Positions 6,590 through 17,165 of a stretch of DNA of 64,000 nucleotides are shown piece after piece. Source of the DNA: Methylopila henanensis (GTDB taxonomy: Bacteria > Pseudomonadota > Alphaproteobacteria > Rhizobiales > Methylopilaceae). Position 1 is the first letter of the stretch. Every line of letters starts with the position of its first letter. The position numbers and the translations under genes are program-made. The DNA is taken from NCBI RefSeq assembly GCF_042681025.1, contig NZ_JBHUER010000002.1, positions 124,001 through 188,000 of the forward strand. Reading direction: 5' to 3'. The notes below the pieces were generated by a model that made no database searches, was not told where the DNA came from, and saw nothing but the letters and a program-made list of their open reading frames with translations.

Positions 6590-8456
6590 GATCTACGCCG
6601 CTTCCTCCCGAAAGCCGCTTGAAGCGCTCGCCTTCGACGAGGCCGCCGACGCGGCCCTGATCGTCGATCCCTTCGCCGACCGGATCGTCGACGCCAACGC
6701 CGCAGCCGGCCGGCTGCTGGGGCGCCCGCGGGCGGGGCTCGTCGGCGCCTCTTTCGCAGGCCTGCACCCGGGCCAGCGGCCGGCGCTCGTGGTGTTCACC
6801 GACGCGGTGCTGACGCTCGGCCGGCACTGGACGCGCTCGCTCAGCCCCGACGCCGGCGGACGGGCGCTGCGGCTCGAATATGTCGGGGTCCGCCTCGGCG
6901 AGGGCCCGGAGCTGCTGCTGACGCTCGCCGATCTCGACGAGCGACGCCGCCGCGACGCCAACGCCGAGGCCGACCTCTACATCCGCGACGGCATCGCCGA
7001 GTGGCGTCGGGTGGAGCGCTTCTTCCAGGAGGTCGAGCGCGAGAACCAGCTCATCCTCAAGGCCGCCGGCGAAGGCGTCTACGGCGTCAACGCGGAGGGA
7101 ACGACGACCTTCCTAAACCCCGCCGCCGAGCGGATGCTGGGCTGGCGCGCCGAGGAGCTGGTCGGCCGCAACATGCACGCGACCGTGCACCACAAGCACC
7201 CCGACGGCGCGCACTATCCGCATCACGACTGCCCGATCTACGCCGCCTTCAAGGACGGCGCGGTGCATCAGGTCTCCGACGAGGTGTTCTGGAAGAAGGA
7301 CGGGACGCCGCTCTGGGTCGAGTACACCTCGACCCCGATCCGCGACCGCGGCAGCCTCGTCGGGGCGGTGGTGGTGTTCCGCGACATCGGCGAGCGGCGC
7401 CGCGCCGAGGAGAAGCTCCGCGCCGCGCTCGCCGAAGTCGAATCCCTGCGCGAGCGGCTGGAGCTCGAGAACGCCTATCTGCAGGAGGAGATCCGGCGCG
7501 AGGGCCGCCACCGCGGCATCATCGGCGCGAGCGCGGCGATCGAGACCGTGCTGCGCCAGATCGATCTTGTCGCGCCCACCGACGCCACCGTGCTGATCAC
7601 CGGGGAGAGCGGCACAGGCAAGGAGCTGATCGCCCGCGCGATCCACGAGGCGAGCGCCCGGTCGGAACGGCCGATGATCCGGGTGAACTGCGGGGCGATT
7701 CCGCGCGAGCTGTTCGAAAGCGAATTCTTCGGCCACGCCCGCGGCGCCTTCACCGGCGCGCTGCGCGACCGCGTCGGCCGCTTCGAGCTCGCGGATGGCG
7801 GGACGCTGTTCCTGGACGAGGTGGGAGAGATCCCGCTGGAGCAGCAGGCGAAGCTGCTGCGCGTGCTGCAGGAGGGACAGGTCGAGCGCGTCGGCGAGGA
7901 GCGCACCCGCGCCGTCGACGTGCGGGTCATCGCCGCCACCAACCGCGACCTCGACGCCGAGGTGCGTCGGGGAGCCTTCCGCCGCGACCTGTATTTCCGA
8001 CTCAACGTTTTTCCGATCCACTCCGCACCCCTGCGCGAGCGGGCGGAGGACGTGCCGGCGCTCGCGCTCCACGCGCTGAAGCGCCAGCCGCAGGCGGCGG
8101 CGCTGTCTCTGAGCGAACGCGACATGCGCCGGCTCGTGGCCTACGACTGGCCGGGCAACGTCCGCGAGCTGGAGAACGTGATCGAGCGCGGCGCCATCCT
8201 CGCCCGCGACGGCCGGCTCCGCATCGACCTGCCCGAGGCCGGCGCCCGCGCGCCGCAAACGAGCGCGGCGCCCGCGGCGGGCCCCGACGGCATCCTCACC
8301 GAGGAGGCCCGACGCGCCCGCGACGCCGCCAGCATCCGCGCCGCGCTCTCCGCGGCAGGCGGCAAGGTCTCCGGTCCCGGCGGGGCCGCCGAACGGCTCG
8401 GACTGAAGCCCACGACGCTGGCCTCGCGCATGAAGGCGCTCGGGATCGGGCGGTGA
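6588..8456 (+). CDS. Sigma-54-dependent activator with two PAS regions
   Basis: A 622-residue enhancer-binding protein if the GTG at 6588 is used; a TTG at 6525 would extend it back through the operators, so 6588 is preferred, though no strong ribosome site is seen. A PAS-like sensor occupies about 10-115 and a second PAS domain about 150-265 (GVNAEGTTTFLNPAAERMLG). A coiled linker follows. The AAA+ domain has Walker A GESGTGKE (about 338), GAFTGA (about 385, contacts sigma-54) and Walker B LFLDEVGEI (about 406). The C-terminal HTH is LKPTTLASRMKALGI. There is no receiver domain, so the signal is sensed directly by the PAS regions. It is divergent from the transporter-cyanase operon and probably activates it. 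Confidence 0.92.
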   Translation: MIYAASSRKPLEALAFDEAADAALIVDPFADRIVDANAAAGRLLGRPRAGLVGASFAGLHPGQRPALVVFTDAVLTLGRHWTRSLSPDAGGRALRLEYVGVRLGEGPELLLTLADLDERRRRDANAEADLYIRDGIAEWRRVERFFQEVERENQLILKAAGEGVYGVNAEGTTTFLNPAAERMLGWRAEELVGRNMHATVHHKHPDGAHYPHHDCPIYAAFKDGAVHQVSDEVFWKKDGTPLWVEYTSTPIRDRGSLVGAVVVFRDIGERRRAEEKLRAALAEVESLRERLELENAYLQEEIRREGRHRGIIGASAAIETVLRQIDLVAPTDATVLITGESGTGKELIARAIHEASARSERPMIRVNCGAIPRELFESEFFGHARGAFTGALRDRVGRFELADGGTLFLDEVGEIPLEQQAKLLRVLQEGQVERVGEERTRAVDVRVIAATNRDLDAEVRRGAFRRDLYFRLNVFPIHSAPLRERAEDVPALALHALKRQPQAAALSLSERDMRRLVAYDWPGNVRELENVIERGAILARDGRLRIDLPEAGARAPQTSAAPAAGPDGILTEEARRARDAASIRAALSAAGGKVSGPGGAAERLGLKPTTLASRMKALGIGR

Positions 8457-8583
8457 CATTCGACGCTTCGTCGAGCGGGTCAGATGCGCCGGGTTTAGCG
8501 AGAAGCCTTGCGCGACGACCGGCGCCGTCGCCACATCGGCGCTGCACAGCCAACCCGACTCCGAACCGCCTCGAAAGCCGCCC

Positions 8584-10077
8584 ATGACCGCCTACGCCGA
8601 ACTCGCCGCCCATTTCGGCCGCATCTCTGCGCTCTCGAACGCGCTCGGGGTGCTGCACTGGGACCACGCCGCGGTGATGCCAAAGGGCGCGGCGGAGACG
8701 CGCGCCGAGAGCGTGGCGCAGCTCGAAGTGCTGAAGCACGGCATGCTGGTGGACGCACGCCTTGGCGACTGGCTCGACGAGGCCGAGGCCGACGACGGCC
8801 TCGGGGCCTGGGAACGCGCGAACCTGCGCGAGATTCGCCGGATCTGGACGGTCGAGACCGCCCTGCCCTCCGACCTCGTCGCCGCCTCCAGCAAGGCGAC
8901 GTCGGCCTGCGAGATGGCCTGGCGGCAGGCGCGCGCAGACAGCGACTTCAAGTCCCTGCTGCCGCTTCTGACCCAGGTGCTGGTGCTCCAGCGCGAGATC
9001 GGCCGCGCCAAGGGCGAGAAGCTCGGGCTCTCGCCCTACGACGCGCTGCTCAACGACTACGAGCCCGGCGGCCGCTCGGCTGCGATCGATGTGGCTTTCG
9101 ACGACCTCGCGTCCTTCCTGCCGGGCTTCACCGAGGAAGCGCTCGCCGCGCAGGCCCGCCGCCCGGCCCTGCCGGCGCTCGACGGTCCGTTCCCGGTCGA
9201 GAAGCAGCGCGCGCTCGGATTACGGATGATGGAAGCGCTCGGCTTCGACTTCGCGCGCGGCCGGCTCGACGTCTCGACGCATCCGTTCTGCGGCGGCGCC
9301 GACAACGACGTCCGCATCACCACCCGCTACGACGAGGCCGACTTCACCAGCGCGCTGATGGGCGTGCTGCACGAGACCGGCCACGCGCTCTACGAGCAGG
9401 GCCGCCCGCAGGCCTATATGAGCCAGCCGGTCGGCGCCGCGCGCGGCATGAGCCTGCACGAGAGTCAGTCGCTGCTGGTGGAGATGCAGGCCTGCCGCAG
9501 CCGCGAGTTCATCGGCTTCGCGGCCCCGCTGATGCGTGAGGCCTTCGGCGGCTCCGGTCCCGCCTGGGCGCCGGAGGCGATGTGGCGGCGCTACACGCGG
9601 GTCGCGCGCGGCTTCATCCGCGTCGACGCCGACGAGGTCACCTACCCCGCCCACGTCATCCTGCGCTACCGGCTCGAGAAGGCGCTGATCGCAGGTGAGG
9701 CGAATCTCGCCGACCTGCCGGCGCTGTGGGCGGACGGCATGCGCGAGCTGCTCGGCGTCACGCCGCCCGACGACGCCCGCGGCTGCCTGCAGGACATCCA
9801 CTGGCCAAGCGGCGGCTGGGGCTACTTTCCGACCTACACGCTGGGCGCCATGACCGCGGCGCAGCTGTTCGACGCGACGACGCGCGCCGAGGCCGACGCG
9901 CTGCCGGGGATCGCCCGCGGCGACTTCCGCCCGCTGCTGGCGTGGCTGCGCGAGAACGTCCACGAACAGGCCTCGCTGCTCACCACCGACGAACTCCTGA
10001 CCCGCGCCACCGGCCGCCCGCTCGACGCCGGCGTGTTCAAGGCCCATCTCGCACGCCGGTATCTCGACGCGGCTTAA
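8584..10077 (+). CDS. M32-family carboxypeptidase (Taq-type)
   Basis: A 497-residue cytosolic zinc metallocarboxypeptidase that removes C-terminal amino acids. The family zinc motif HETGH is present in GVLHETGHALYEQG at about residue 260, followed by the family motif ESQS (LHESQSLLVE) with the third ligand Glu. IHWPSGGWGYFPTYTLG near residue 400 matches the conserved M32 DIHW/GYFPTYxLG signature. Length is typical (about 490-510). It is followed after 18 bp by the EI24-domain gene on the same strand. Confidence 0.95.
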   Translation: MTAYAELAAHFGRISALSNALGVLHWDHAAVMPKGAAETRAESVAQLEVLKHGMLVDARLGDWLDEAEADDGLGAWERANLREIRRIWTVETALPSDLVAASSKATSACEMAWRQARADSDFKSLLPLLTQVLVLQREIGRAKGEKLGLSPYDALLNDYEPGGRSAAIDVAFDDLASFLPGFTEEALAAQARRPALPALDGPFPVEKQRALGLRMMEALGFDFARGRLDVSTHPFCGGADNDVRITTRYDEADFTSALMGVLHETGHALYEQGRPQAYMSQPVGAARGMSLHESQSLLVEMQACRSREFIGFAAPLMREAFGGSGPAWAPEAMWRRYTRVARGFIRVDADEVTYPAHVILRYRLEKALIAGEANLADLPALWADGMRELLGVTPPDDARGCLQDIHWPSGGWGYFPTYTLGAMTAAQLFDATTRAEADALPGIARGDFRPLLAWLRENVHEQASLLTTDELLTRATGRPLDAGVFKAHLARRYLDAA

Positions 10078-10095
10078 AGGGGCGGAGACCAAGCG

Positions 10096-10803
10096 ATGCT
10101 CGATTCGGCGATCAAGGCGGCGCGGCAGGTGTTCTCGCCGCCGTTCCGCGCGGTGCTGCTGAAGTCGCTCGGGCTGACGCTGCTGCTGCTCGCGGTCGGC
10201 TGGATCGGCCTCCAGGCGCTGGCCGAGCATCTGCTGACCTTGCAGAACCCGACGCTGAACCTCGTAGCCCGCATCGTGGCGGGGCTCGGCACGGCGCTGG
10301 GGATGCTGTTCCTGGTCGTGCCCGTGACCGCGGCCATCGCCGGACTGTTTCTCGACGACATCGCCGAGGTGGTGGAGCGGGAGCACTACCCGCAGGACCC
10401 CTCAGGCGCGGCCGTGCCGCTCGTCCGTGGGCTGGCGCTGTCGGTCCGTTTCGGCCTGCTGGTGCTTGGCCTGAACCTTCTGATGCTGCCGCTGCTGTTC
10501 GTTCCCGTGATCGGTCAGATCATCTGGCTGGTCGTGAACGCCTACCTGCTCAGCCGGGAGTATTTTTCGCTCGCGGCCATGCGGTTCCGCAGCGAGGCGG
10601 ACGCGACAGCGTTGCGGCGGCGCAACAGGTTCAAGGTGTTCGCAGCCGGCCTCGTCACCGCCGCGCTGGTGATCGTGCCGTTCGCGAACCTGCTGACGCC
10701 TCTGTTCGCAACGGCTTTCTTCGTCCACCTGCACAAACGCATCGCCCGCGCGGACGCGCAGCGGCTGGGAACGGAGGCGTCGCCGCCGCGTTTGCGGCCG
10801 TAA
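10096..10803 (+). CDS. EI24-domain (CysZ-like) inner-membrane protein
   Basis: A 235-residue membrane protein. Hydrophobic segments lie at about 24-45, 58-88, 110-155 and 175-200. The pattern with a re-entrant NAYLLSREYFSLAAMR stretch is typical of the EI24/CysZ family, which includes sulfate permease-related proteins. The N-terminal SAIKAARQVFSPPFRAVLLKS is conserved in alphaproteobacterial members. Substrate is not known for this branch, so CysZ function is not claimed. It is 18 bp downstream of the carboxypeptidase gene. Confidence 0.85.
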   Translation: MLDSAIKAARQVFSPPFRAVLLKSLGLTLLLLAVGWIGLQALAEHLLTLQNPTLNLVARIVAGLGTALGMLFLVVPVTAAIAGLFLDDIAEVVEREHYPQDPSGAAVPLVRGLALSVRFGLLVLGLNLLMLPLLFVPVIGQIIWLVVNAYLLSREYFSLAAMRFRSEADATALRRRNRFKVFAAGLVTAALVIVPFANLLTPLFATAFFVHLHKRIARADAQRLGTEASPPRLRP

Positions 10804-10902
10804 CGGCCCTTAAACCCGCCGCATTCAAAGTCCACCCGGGGCATCGAGGGACGGCGCGGCTTGTTCGCGCCGCGGCGTGGGACGTGACGGAGTTTGGCGG
10901 CC

Positions 10903-13173
10903 ATGGCGATCGGACGCGGGTCCGGGCGGAACGAACGGCTGGAGCCGCGCTTCGACGCGCATCCGGAGGCGTCGTTCGACCTCAGACTGACCGCAGACGA
11001 CCGGCCTTCGAACGGCGGCCGCGCCGAACCCCGGCTCGATCCGCGAAGCGAGCCGCCCCTGTCAGACGGCCGCCGCGAGCCTACCTTCTCGGCGACGCGG
11101 GAGGATTCGGAGCCGCCCCGCGAAAAACTCTCCTATTGGGCCTGGGTCATGGGACGTAGCCGGCCAGCGAAGCGCCGCGGCTCAAACGGAGGCGGACGCC
11201 CGCCGAAACGGCGGAGCGGCCTGTTCGGCCGGCTGGTGTCGCTCGTCGTCGTGCTCGGCCTGTTCGGCGCGGTCGGCGCCGGCGGCGTCGTCGCCTATTA
11301 CGCCTCCGGCCTTCCGCCGACGGACAAGCTCGAGATTCCGAAGCGCCCGCCCAACGTCGTGATCGCGGCGCTGGACGGCAAACCGGTCGCCAACCGCGGC
11401 GAGACCGGCGGGGCGCAGGTTCCGCTTTCCGACATGCCGAAATTCGTGCCGCAGGCCTTCATCGCGATCGAGGACCGCCGGTTCTACGACCACTGGGGCG
11501 TGGACTTCATCGGCCTCGCCCGCGCCATGAAGACCAATCTGGAGCACGGCACGCTGGTGCAGGGCGGATCGACCCTGACGCAGCAGCTCGCCAAGAACCT
11601 GTTCCTGACGCCGGAGCGCTCGCTCGAGCGCAAGGTGCAGGAGGCCGTGCTCGCCTTCTGGCTGGAGCGCAAGTTCGGCAAGGACAAGATTCTGGAGATG
11701 TACCTCAACCGCGTCTATTTCGGCGCGGGCGCCTATGGCGTCGAGGCGGCGTCCCAGCGCTATTTCGGGAAGTCCGTCCGCAAGATAAACATCAGCGAAG
11801 CCGCGACCTTGGCGGGCCTCGTCAAGGCGCCGTCGCGGCTGTCGCCGACCCGGGACCCGGACGGCGCCCGCGCCCGGGCCGACCTCGTGCTGTCGTCGAT
11901 GGCCGACGAAGGCTACATCGGCCGCGACGAGGCCAACCGCGCCTTCAAGCTGCATCCGCCCTCCCCTGCGCCGAAGCCGGAAGGCGCGGTCGGCTACGCC
12001 GCCGACTGGGTCATGGAGCAGCTCGATGGGCTGGTGGGCCTCTATGACGAGGACCTGACCGTCCAGACGACGATCGATTCCGCCCTGCAGACCGAAGCCG
12101 AGCGCGACCTCTCCGAGGCGATCGCCAAGCGCGGCGGCGCGCTGAAGGTCACCCAGGGCGCGCTCGTCTCCCTCGCCCCGGACGGCGCCGTGCGGGCGCT
12201 GGTCGGCGGGCGCTCCTACGCCGACAGCCAGTTCAACCGCGCGGTCTCCGCCAAGCGGCAGCCGGGCTCGGCCTTCAAGCCGTTCGTCTATCTGACCGCG
12301 CTGGAGCTCGGCCTGACCCCGGACGCGGTGCGGGTCGACGCGCCGTTGAAGATCAAGGGCTGGACGCCGGAGAACTACTCCCGCCGCTACAGCGGCCCCA
12401 TGACGCTGACTGACGCGCTGGCGCATTCCGTCAACACGGTCGCGGTGCGTCTCGGCGTCGAGGTCGGCCCGGTCAACGTGGTGCGCACGGCCGAGCGCAT
12501 GGGCATCTCTTCGCGGCTCACTCCCAATCCTTCGGTCGCGCTCGGCACCTCCGAGGTCACGCCGCTCGAACTCGCGGCCGCCTACGCCCCGTTCGCGAAC
12601 GGGGGCATGGCCGCGAAGCCTTACATCGTCACGCGGGTCACCACCGCCGACGGCGAGGTGCTGTTCAACCGGCGGCCCGACGCGCCGCAAGAGGTGGTCG
12701 ACATCGAGCGCGTCGGCATGATGAACGCCATGCTGTCGGAGACGATCCGCTCTGGGACCGCGAAGGGCGCGGTTCTCCCGGGCTGGCCCGCCGCGGGCAA
12801 GACCGGGACGTCCCAGGATTTCCGCGACGCCTGGTTCGTCGGATACACGTCCCACCTCGTCACCGCCGTGTGGCTCGGCAACGACGACAACAGCCCGACC
12901 AAGAAAGCCTCGGGCGGCGGTCTGCCGGTGCAGATCTGGAGCCGCTTCATGACGGCCGCCCATCGCGGCGCGGCGGTCGCGGCGCTTCCGGGCGACTGGA
13001 GCCCGCAGGTCGCCGGCTATGAAGAGCCCGGCGACGTCTACCAGACCGGACCGGGCGGGTCGGCGGACGAGCCCGACGGACGATGGGTCGAGGCGCCGCC
13101 GCCCCAGCGTCGCGCGCGGCGTGACGATGGCGGGCCGCTGGGCTTCCTGCGCGGTCTGTTCGGCGGCCTGTGA
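10903..13173 (+). CDS. PBP1A-family bifunctional peptidoglycan synthase
   Basis: A 756-residue class A penicillin-binding protein, using the ATG at 10903. An unusually long charged cytosolic N-terminus (about 1-100) precedes one membrane anchor (LVSLVVVLGLFGAVGAGGVVAYY). The GT51 glycosyltransferase domain shows AIEDRRFYDHWGVD, the QGGSTLTQQLAKN motif and KILEMYLNRVYFG. The transpeptidase domain has the serine motif in KRQPGSAFKPF, SVN in AHSVNTVAVRLG, and KTG in AGKTGTSQDFRDAWFVGY. It polymerises and cross-links peptidoglycan on the outer face of the inner membrane. The C-terminus ends in a Pro/Arg-rich tail and FLRGLFGGL. Confidence 0.95.
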   Translation: MAIGRGSGRNERLEPRFDAHPEASFDLRLTADDRPSNGGRAEPRLDPRSEPPLSDGRREPTFSATREDSEPPREKLSYWAWVMGRSRPAKRRGSNGGGRPPKRRSGLFGRLVSLVVVLGLFGAVGAGGVVAYYASGLPPTDKLEIPKRPPNVVIAALDGKPVANRGETGGAQVPLSDMPKFVPQAFIAIEDRRFYDHWGVDFIGLARAMKTNLEHGTLVQGGSTLTQQLAKNLFLTPERSLERKVQEAVLAFWLERKFGKDKILEMYLNRVYFGAGAYGVEAASQRYFGKSVRKINISEAATLAGLVKAPSRLSPTRDPDGARARADLVLSSMADEGYIGRDEANRAFKLHPPSPAPKPEGAVGYAADWVMEQLDGLVGLYDEDLTVQTTIDSALQTEAERDLSEAIAKRGGALKVTQGALVSLAPDGAVRALVGGRSYADSQFNRAVSAKRQPGSAFKPFVYLTALELGLTPDAVRVDAPLKIKGWTPENYSRRYSGPMTLTDALAHSVNTVAVRLGVEVGPVNVVRTAERMGISSRLTPNPSVALGTSEVTPLELAAAYAPFANGGMAAKPYIVTRVTTADGEVLFNRRPDAPQEVVDIERVGMMNAMLSETIRSGTAKGAVLPGWPAAGKTGTSQDFRDAWFVGYTSHLVTAVWLGNDDNSPTKKASGGGLPVQIWSRFMTAAHRGAAVAALPGDWSPQVAGYEEPGDVYQTGPGGSADEPDGRWVEAPPPQRRARRDDGGPLGFLRGLFGGL

Positions 13174-13240
13174 CGCCGGAGCCGCGCCGCGCCATGTCAC
13201 GTCGGCGGCGGACGTCGCCGACAGGTTAGGGAGACCGAGG

Positions 13241-13654
13241 ATGACAGACCCTGCGAACGCCAGCCCCCCGACCGTCTACCCCGCCTTCAAGTTCGACGAC
13301 GCGTCCGCCGCGATCGACTGGCTCGAGCGCGCCTTCGGCTTCCGCCGCGGCCTCGTGGTGCCGGGCGAAGACGGCGCGATCGCCCACGCCGAGCTGAGCT
13401 TCGGTGCCGGCGGCGTGATGCTGGGCTCGCCGCGCAAGGCCTCCTCAGACGACCCCTGGGCGGACGCCCGCTTCGGGCTCTACGTCGTGGTCGAGAACGT
13501 CGACGCCCATTACGAGGCGGCGAAGGCCGCCGGGGCCCGCATCGTCCGCGAGGTCAACGACACCGAGTATGGCTCGCGCGAGTATTCGGCGCTCGACCTC
13601 GAAGGCAATCTCTGGAGTTTCGGCAGCTACCGTCCGGGCGACGCCGGCGTCTGA
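13241..13654 (+). CDS. VOC-superfamily (glyoxalase-like) protein
   Basis: A 137-residue protein with the vicinal-oxygen-chelate fold pattern: VYPAFKFDDASAAIDWLERAFGF opens the first module (written here in part) and SREYSALDLEGNLWSFG closes the second, which matches the PhnB/glyoxalase-like family (SAxDxEGNLWxFG). The start ATG at 13241 follows a GGGAGACCGAGG ribosome site. Members include bleomycin-type resistance proteins and glyoxalases; the specific reaction cannot be read from sequence. Confidence 0.85.
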   Translation: MTDPANASPPTVYPAFKFDDASAAIDWLERAFGFRRGLVVPGEDGAIAHAELSFGAGGVMLGSPRKASSDDPWADARFGLYVVVENVDAHYEAAKAAGARIVREVNDTEYGSREYSALDLEGNLWSFGSYRPGDAGV

Positions 13655-13753
13655 GCGCCGCCGTCGCGATCGTTCCCACGGGTTGCGCCGCGCGCCGCGA
13701 TGGCTAGAGTGCGCCGCGCTTCAAGCCCCTCAGGATTCCGGACCCCCCTCGCA

Positions 13754-14986
13754 ATGTCTGACGCCGCTTCCGTGAAAAAGGTCGTCCTCGCCTATTCCGG
13801 CGGCCTCGACACCTCCGTCATCCTCAAGTGGCTCCAGACCACCTACAACTGCGAGGTCGTGACCTTCACCGCCGATCTCGGCCAGGGCGAAGAGCTGGAG
13901 CCCGCGCGCAAGAAGGCCGAGCTGCTCGGCATCAAGCCGGACAACATCTTCATCGACGACCTGCGCGAGGAGTTCGTGCGGGACTTCGTGTTCCCGATGT
14001 TCCGCGCCAACGCGGTCTACGAGGGCCAGTATCTGCTCGGCACCTCGATCGCGAGGCCGCTGATCGCCAAGCGCCAGATCGAGATTCTGCGCGCCACCGG
14101 CGCTGACGCCGTGGCCCATGGCGCGACCGGCAAGGGCAACGACCAGGTCCGCTTCGAGCTCGCCTATTATGCGCTGGAGCCGGAGGTGAAGGTGATCGCG
14201 CCGTGGCGCGAATGGGACCTGACCTCCCGCACGAAGCTCATCGAGTTCGCCGAACAACACCAGATCCCGATCGCCAAGGACAAGCGCGGCGAGGCGCCGT
14301 TCTCGGTCGACGCCAACCTGCTGCACTCGTCGTCGGAAGGTAAGGTGCTCGAGGATCCGAGCCTCCCGGCGCCGGAGGATGTGCACATGCGCACGATCTC
14401 GCCCGAGGACGCGCCGGACCAGCCGACCCTGATCTCGATCGACTTCGAGAAGGGCGACGCAGTCGCGATCGACGGCGAGCCGCTGTCGCCGGCGACGATC
14501 CTGACGCGGCTGAACGAGCTCGGACGGGCGAACGGCGTCGGCCGGCTCGATCTGGTCGAGAACCGTTTCGTCGGCATGAAGTCTCGCGGCGTCTACGAGA
14601 CCCCCGGCGGCACGATCCTGCTCGCCGCGCACCGCGCGATCGAGTCCATCACGCTCGACCGCGGCGCGGCGCACCTCAAGGACGAGCTGATGCCGCGCTA
14701 CGCCGAGCTGATCTACAACGGCTTCTGGTTCGCGCCGGAGCGGGAGATGCTGCAGGCGGCGATCGACTACTCCCAGAAGGAGGTTTCGGGCCGGGTGCGG
14801 CTGAAGCTCTACAAGGGCAATGTCATCGTCACCGGCCGCGAAAGCCCGAACTCGCTGTACAATCAGGAGCTCGTCACCTTCGAGGACGGCGCGGTCGCCT
14901 ACGACCACCGCGACGCGGCGGGCTTCATCAAGCTCAACGCGCTGCGCCTGAGGACCCTCGGCGCGCGCAAGCGGCGCGGGGCGTAA
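13754..14986 (+). CDS. argG: Argininosuccinate synthase
   Basis: A 410-residue cytosolic enzyme that joins citrulline and aspartate using ATP in arginine synthesis. The PP-loop AYSGGLDTSVILKWL lies at about residues 12-26, and GATGKGNDQVRFEL and REWDLTSRTKLIEFAE are family signatures. The ATG at 13754 (MSDAASVKK) places the P-loop at the usual distance from the N-terminus; an ORF reading 18 codons longer lacks support. Length matches the family (about 400-410). Confidence 0.97.
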   Translation: MSDAASVKKVVLAYSGGLDTSVILKWLQTTYNCEVVTFTADLGQGEELEPARKKAELLGIKPDNIFIDDLREEFVRDFVFPMFRANAVYEGQYLLGTSIARPLIAKRQIEILRATGADAVAHGATGKGNDQVRFELAYYALEPEVKVIAPWREWDLTSRTKLIEFAEQHQIPIAKDKRGEAPFSVDANLLHSSSEGKVLEDPSLPAPEDVHMRTISPEDAPDQPTLISIDFEKGDAVAIDGEPLSPATILTRLNELGRANGVGRLDLVENRFVGMKSRGVYETPGGTILLAAHRAIESITLDRGAAHLKDELMPRYAELIYNGFWFAPEREMLQAAIDYSQKEVSGRVRLKLYKGNVIVTGRESPNSLYNQELVTFEDGAVAYDHRDAAGFIKLNALRLRTLGARKRRGA

Positions 14987-14989
14987 GGC

Positions 14990-15082
14990 GTCGTCCCGGC
15001 CAAAGAGCCGGGATCGTTCTGCGGTCGTTGCCTTTCGAAGCGCGGTCCCGGCTCGACCTGAAGGCCGTCCGGGACGGACGAC
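14990..15082. repeat. Nested inverted repeats between argG and typA
   Basis: GTCGTCCCGG (14990-14999) is mirrored by CCGGGACGGACGAC (15069-15082), with a 4-base insertion. Inside, GAGCCGGGA (15005-15013) pairs exactly with TCCCGGCTC (15046-15054), and TCCCGGC (14994-15000) pairs with GCCGGGA (15007-15013). There is no T-run. It can act as an argG terminator and also looks like the dispersed CCGGGA-type intergenic repeats common in Hyphomicrobiales. Confidence 0.6.
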
Positions 15083-15202
15083 GCATGGGTGTGTGTCCCC
15101 CGCGCCCTTGCGTTTCGAGCCCGTTTCCCGCATGTGTGCGCCGCACACGAGATATTTGACGAGAACAGCGGGCCCGCGCGCGCGGCCCCGAGGCGAGACC
15201 CC

Positions 15203-17029
<1,827 letters not shown>

Positions 17030-17165
17030 GCAGGCTCGCTAAGTTTGCGCCAAGGTCGTAAGTAAAAGTCCCGATCTCCCCAAGCGGCGCGCCGGCTAGA
17101 TTGCCGGCCGCTAGAAATGCGCGCGGCGGCGCAAGTCGCCGCCCGGGGGAAACTGGTCGGGGTTT

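Noticed and set aside
17091..17108. GCCGGC-N6-GCCGGC before the FecR-barrel gene as an operator or terminator
   Set aside because: Each arm is a common self-palindromic hexamer in such GC-rich DNA, so the pattern is expected by chance.
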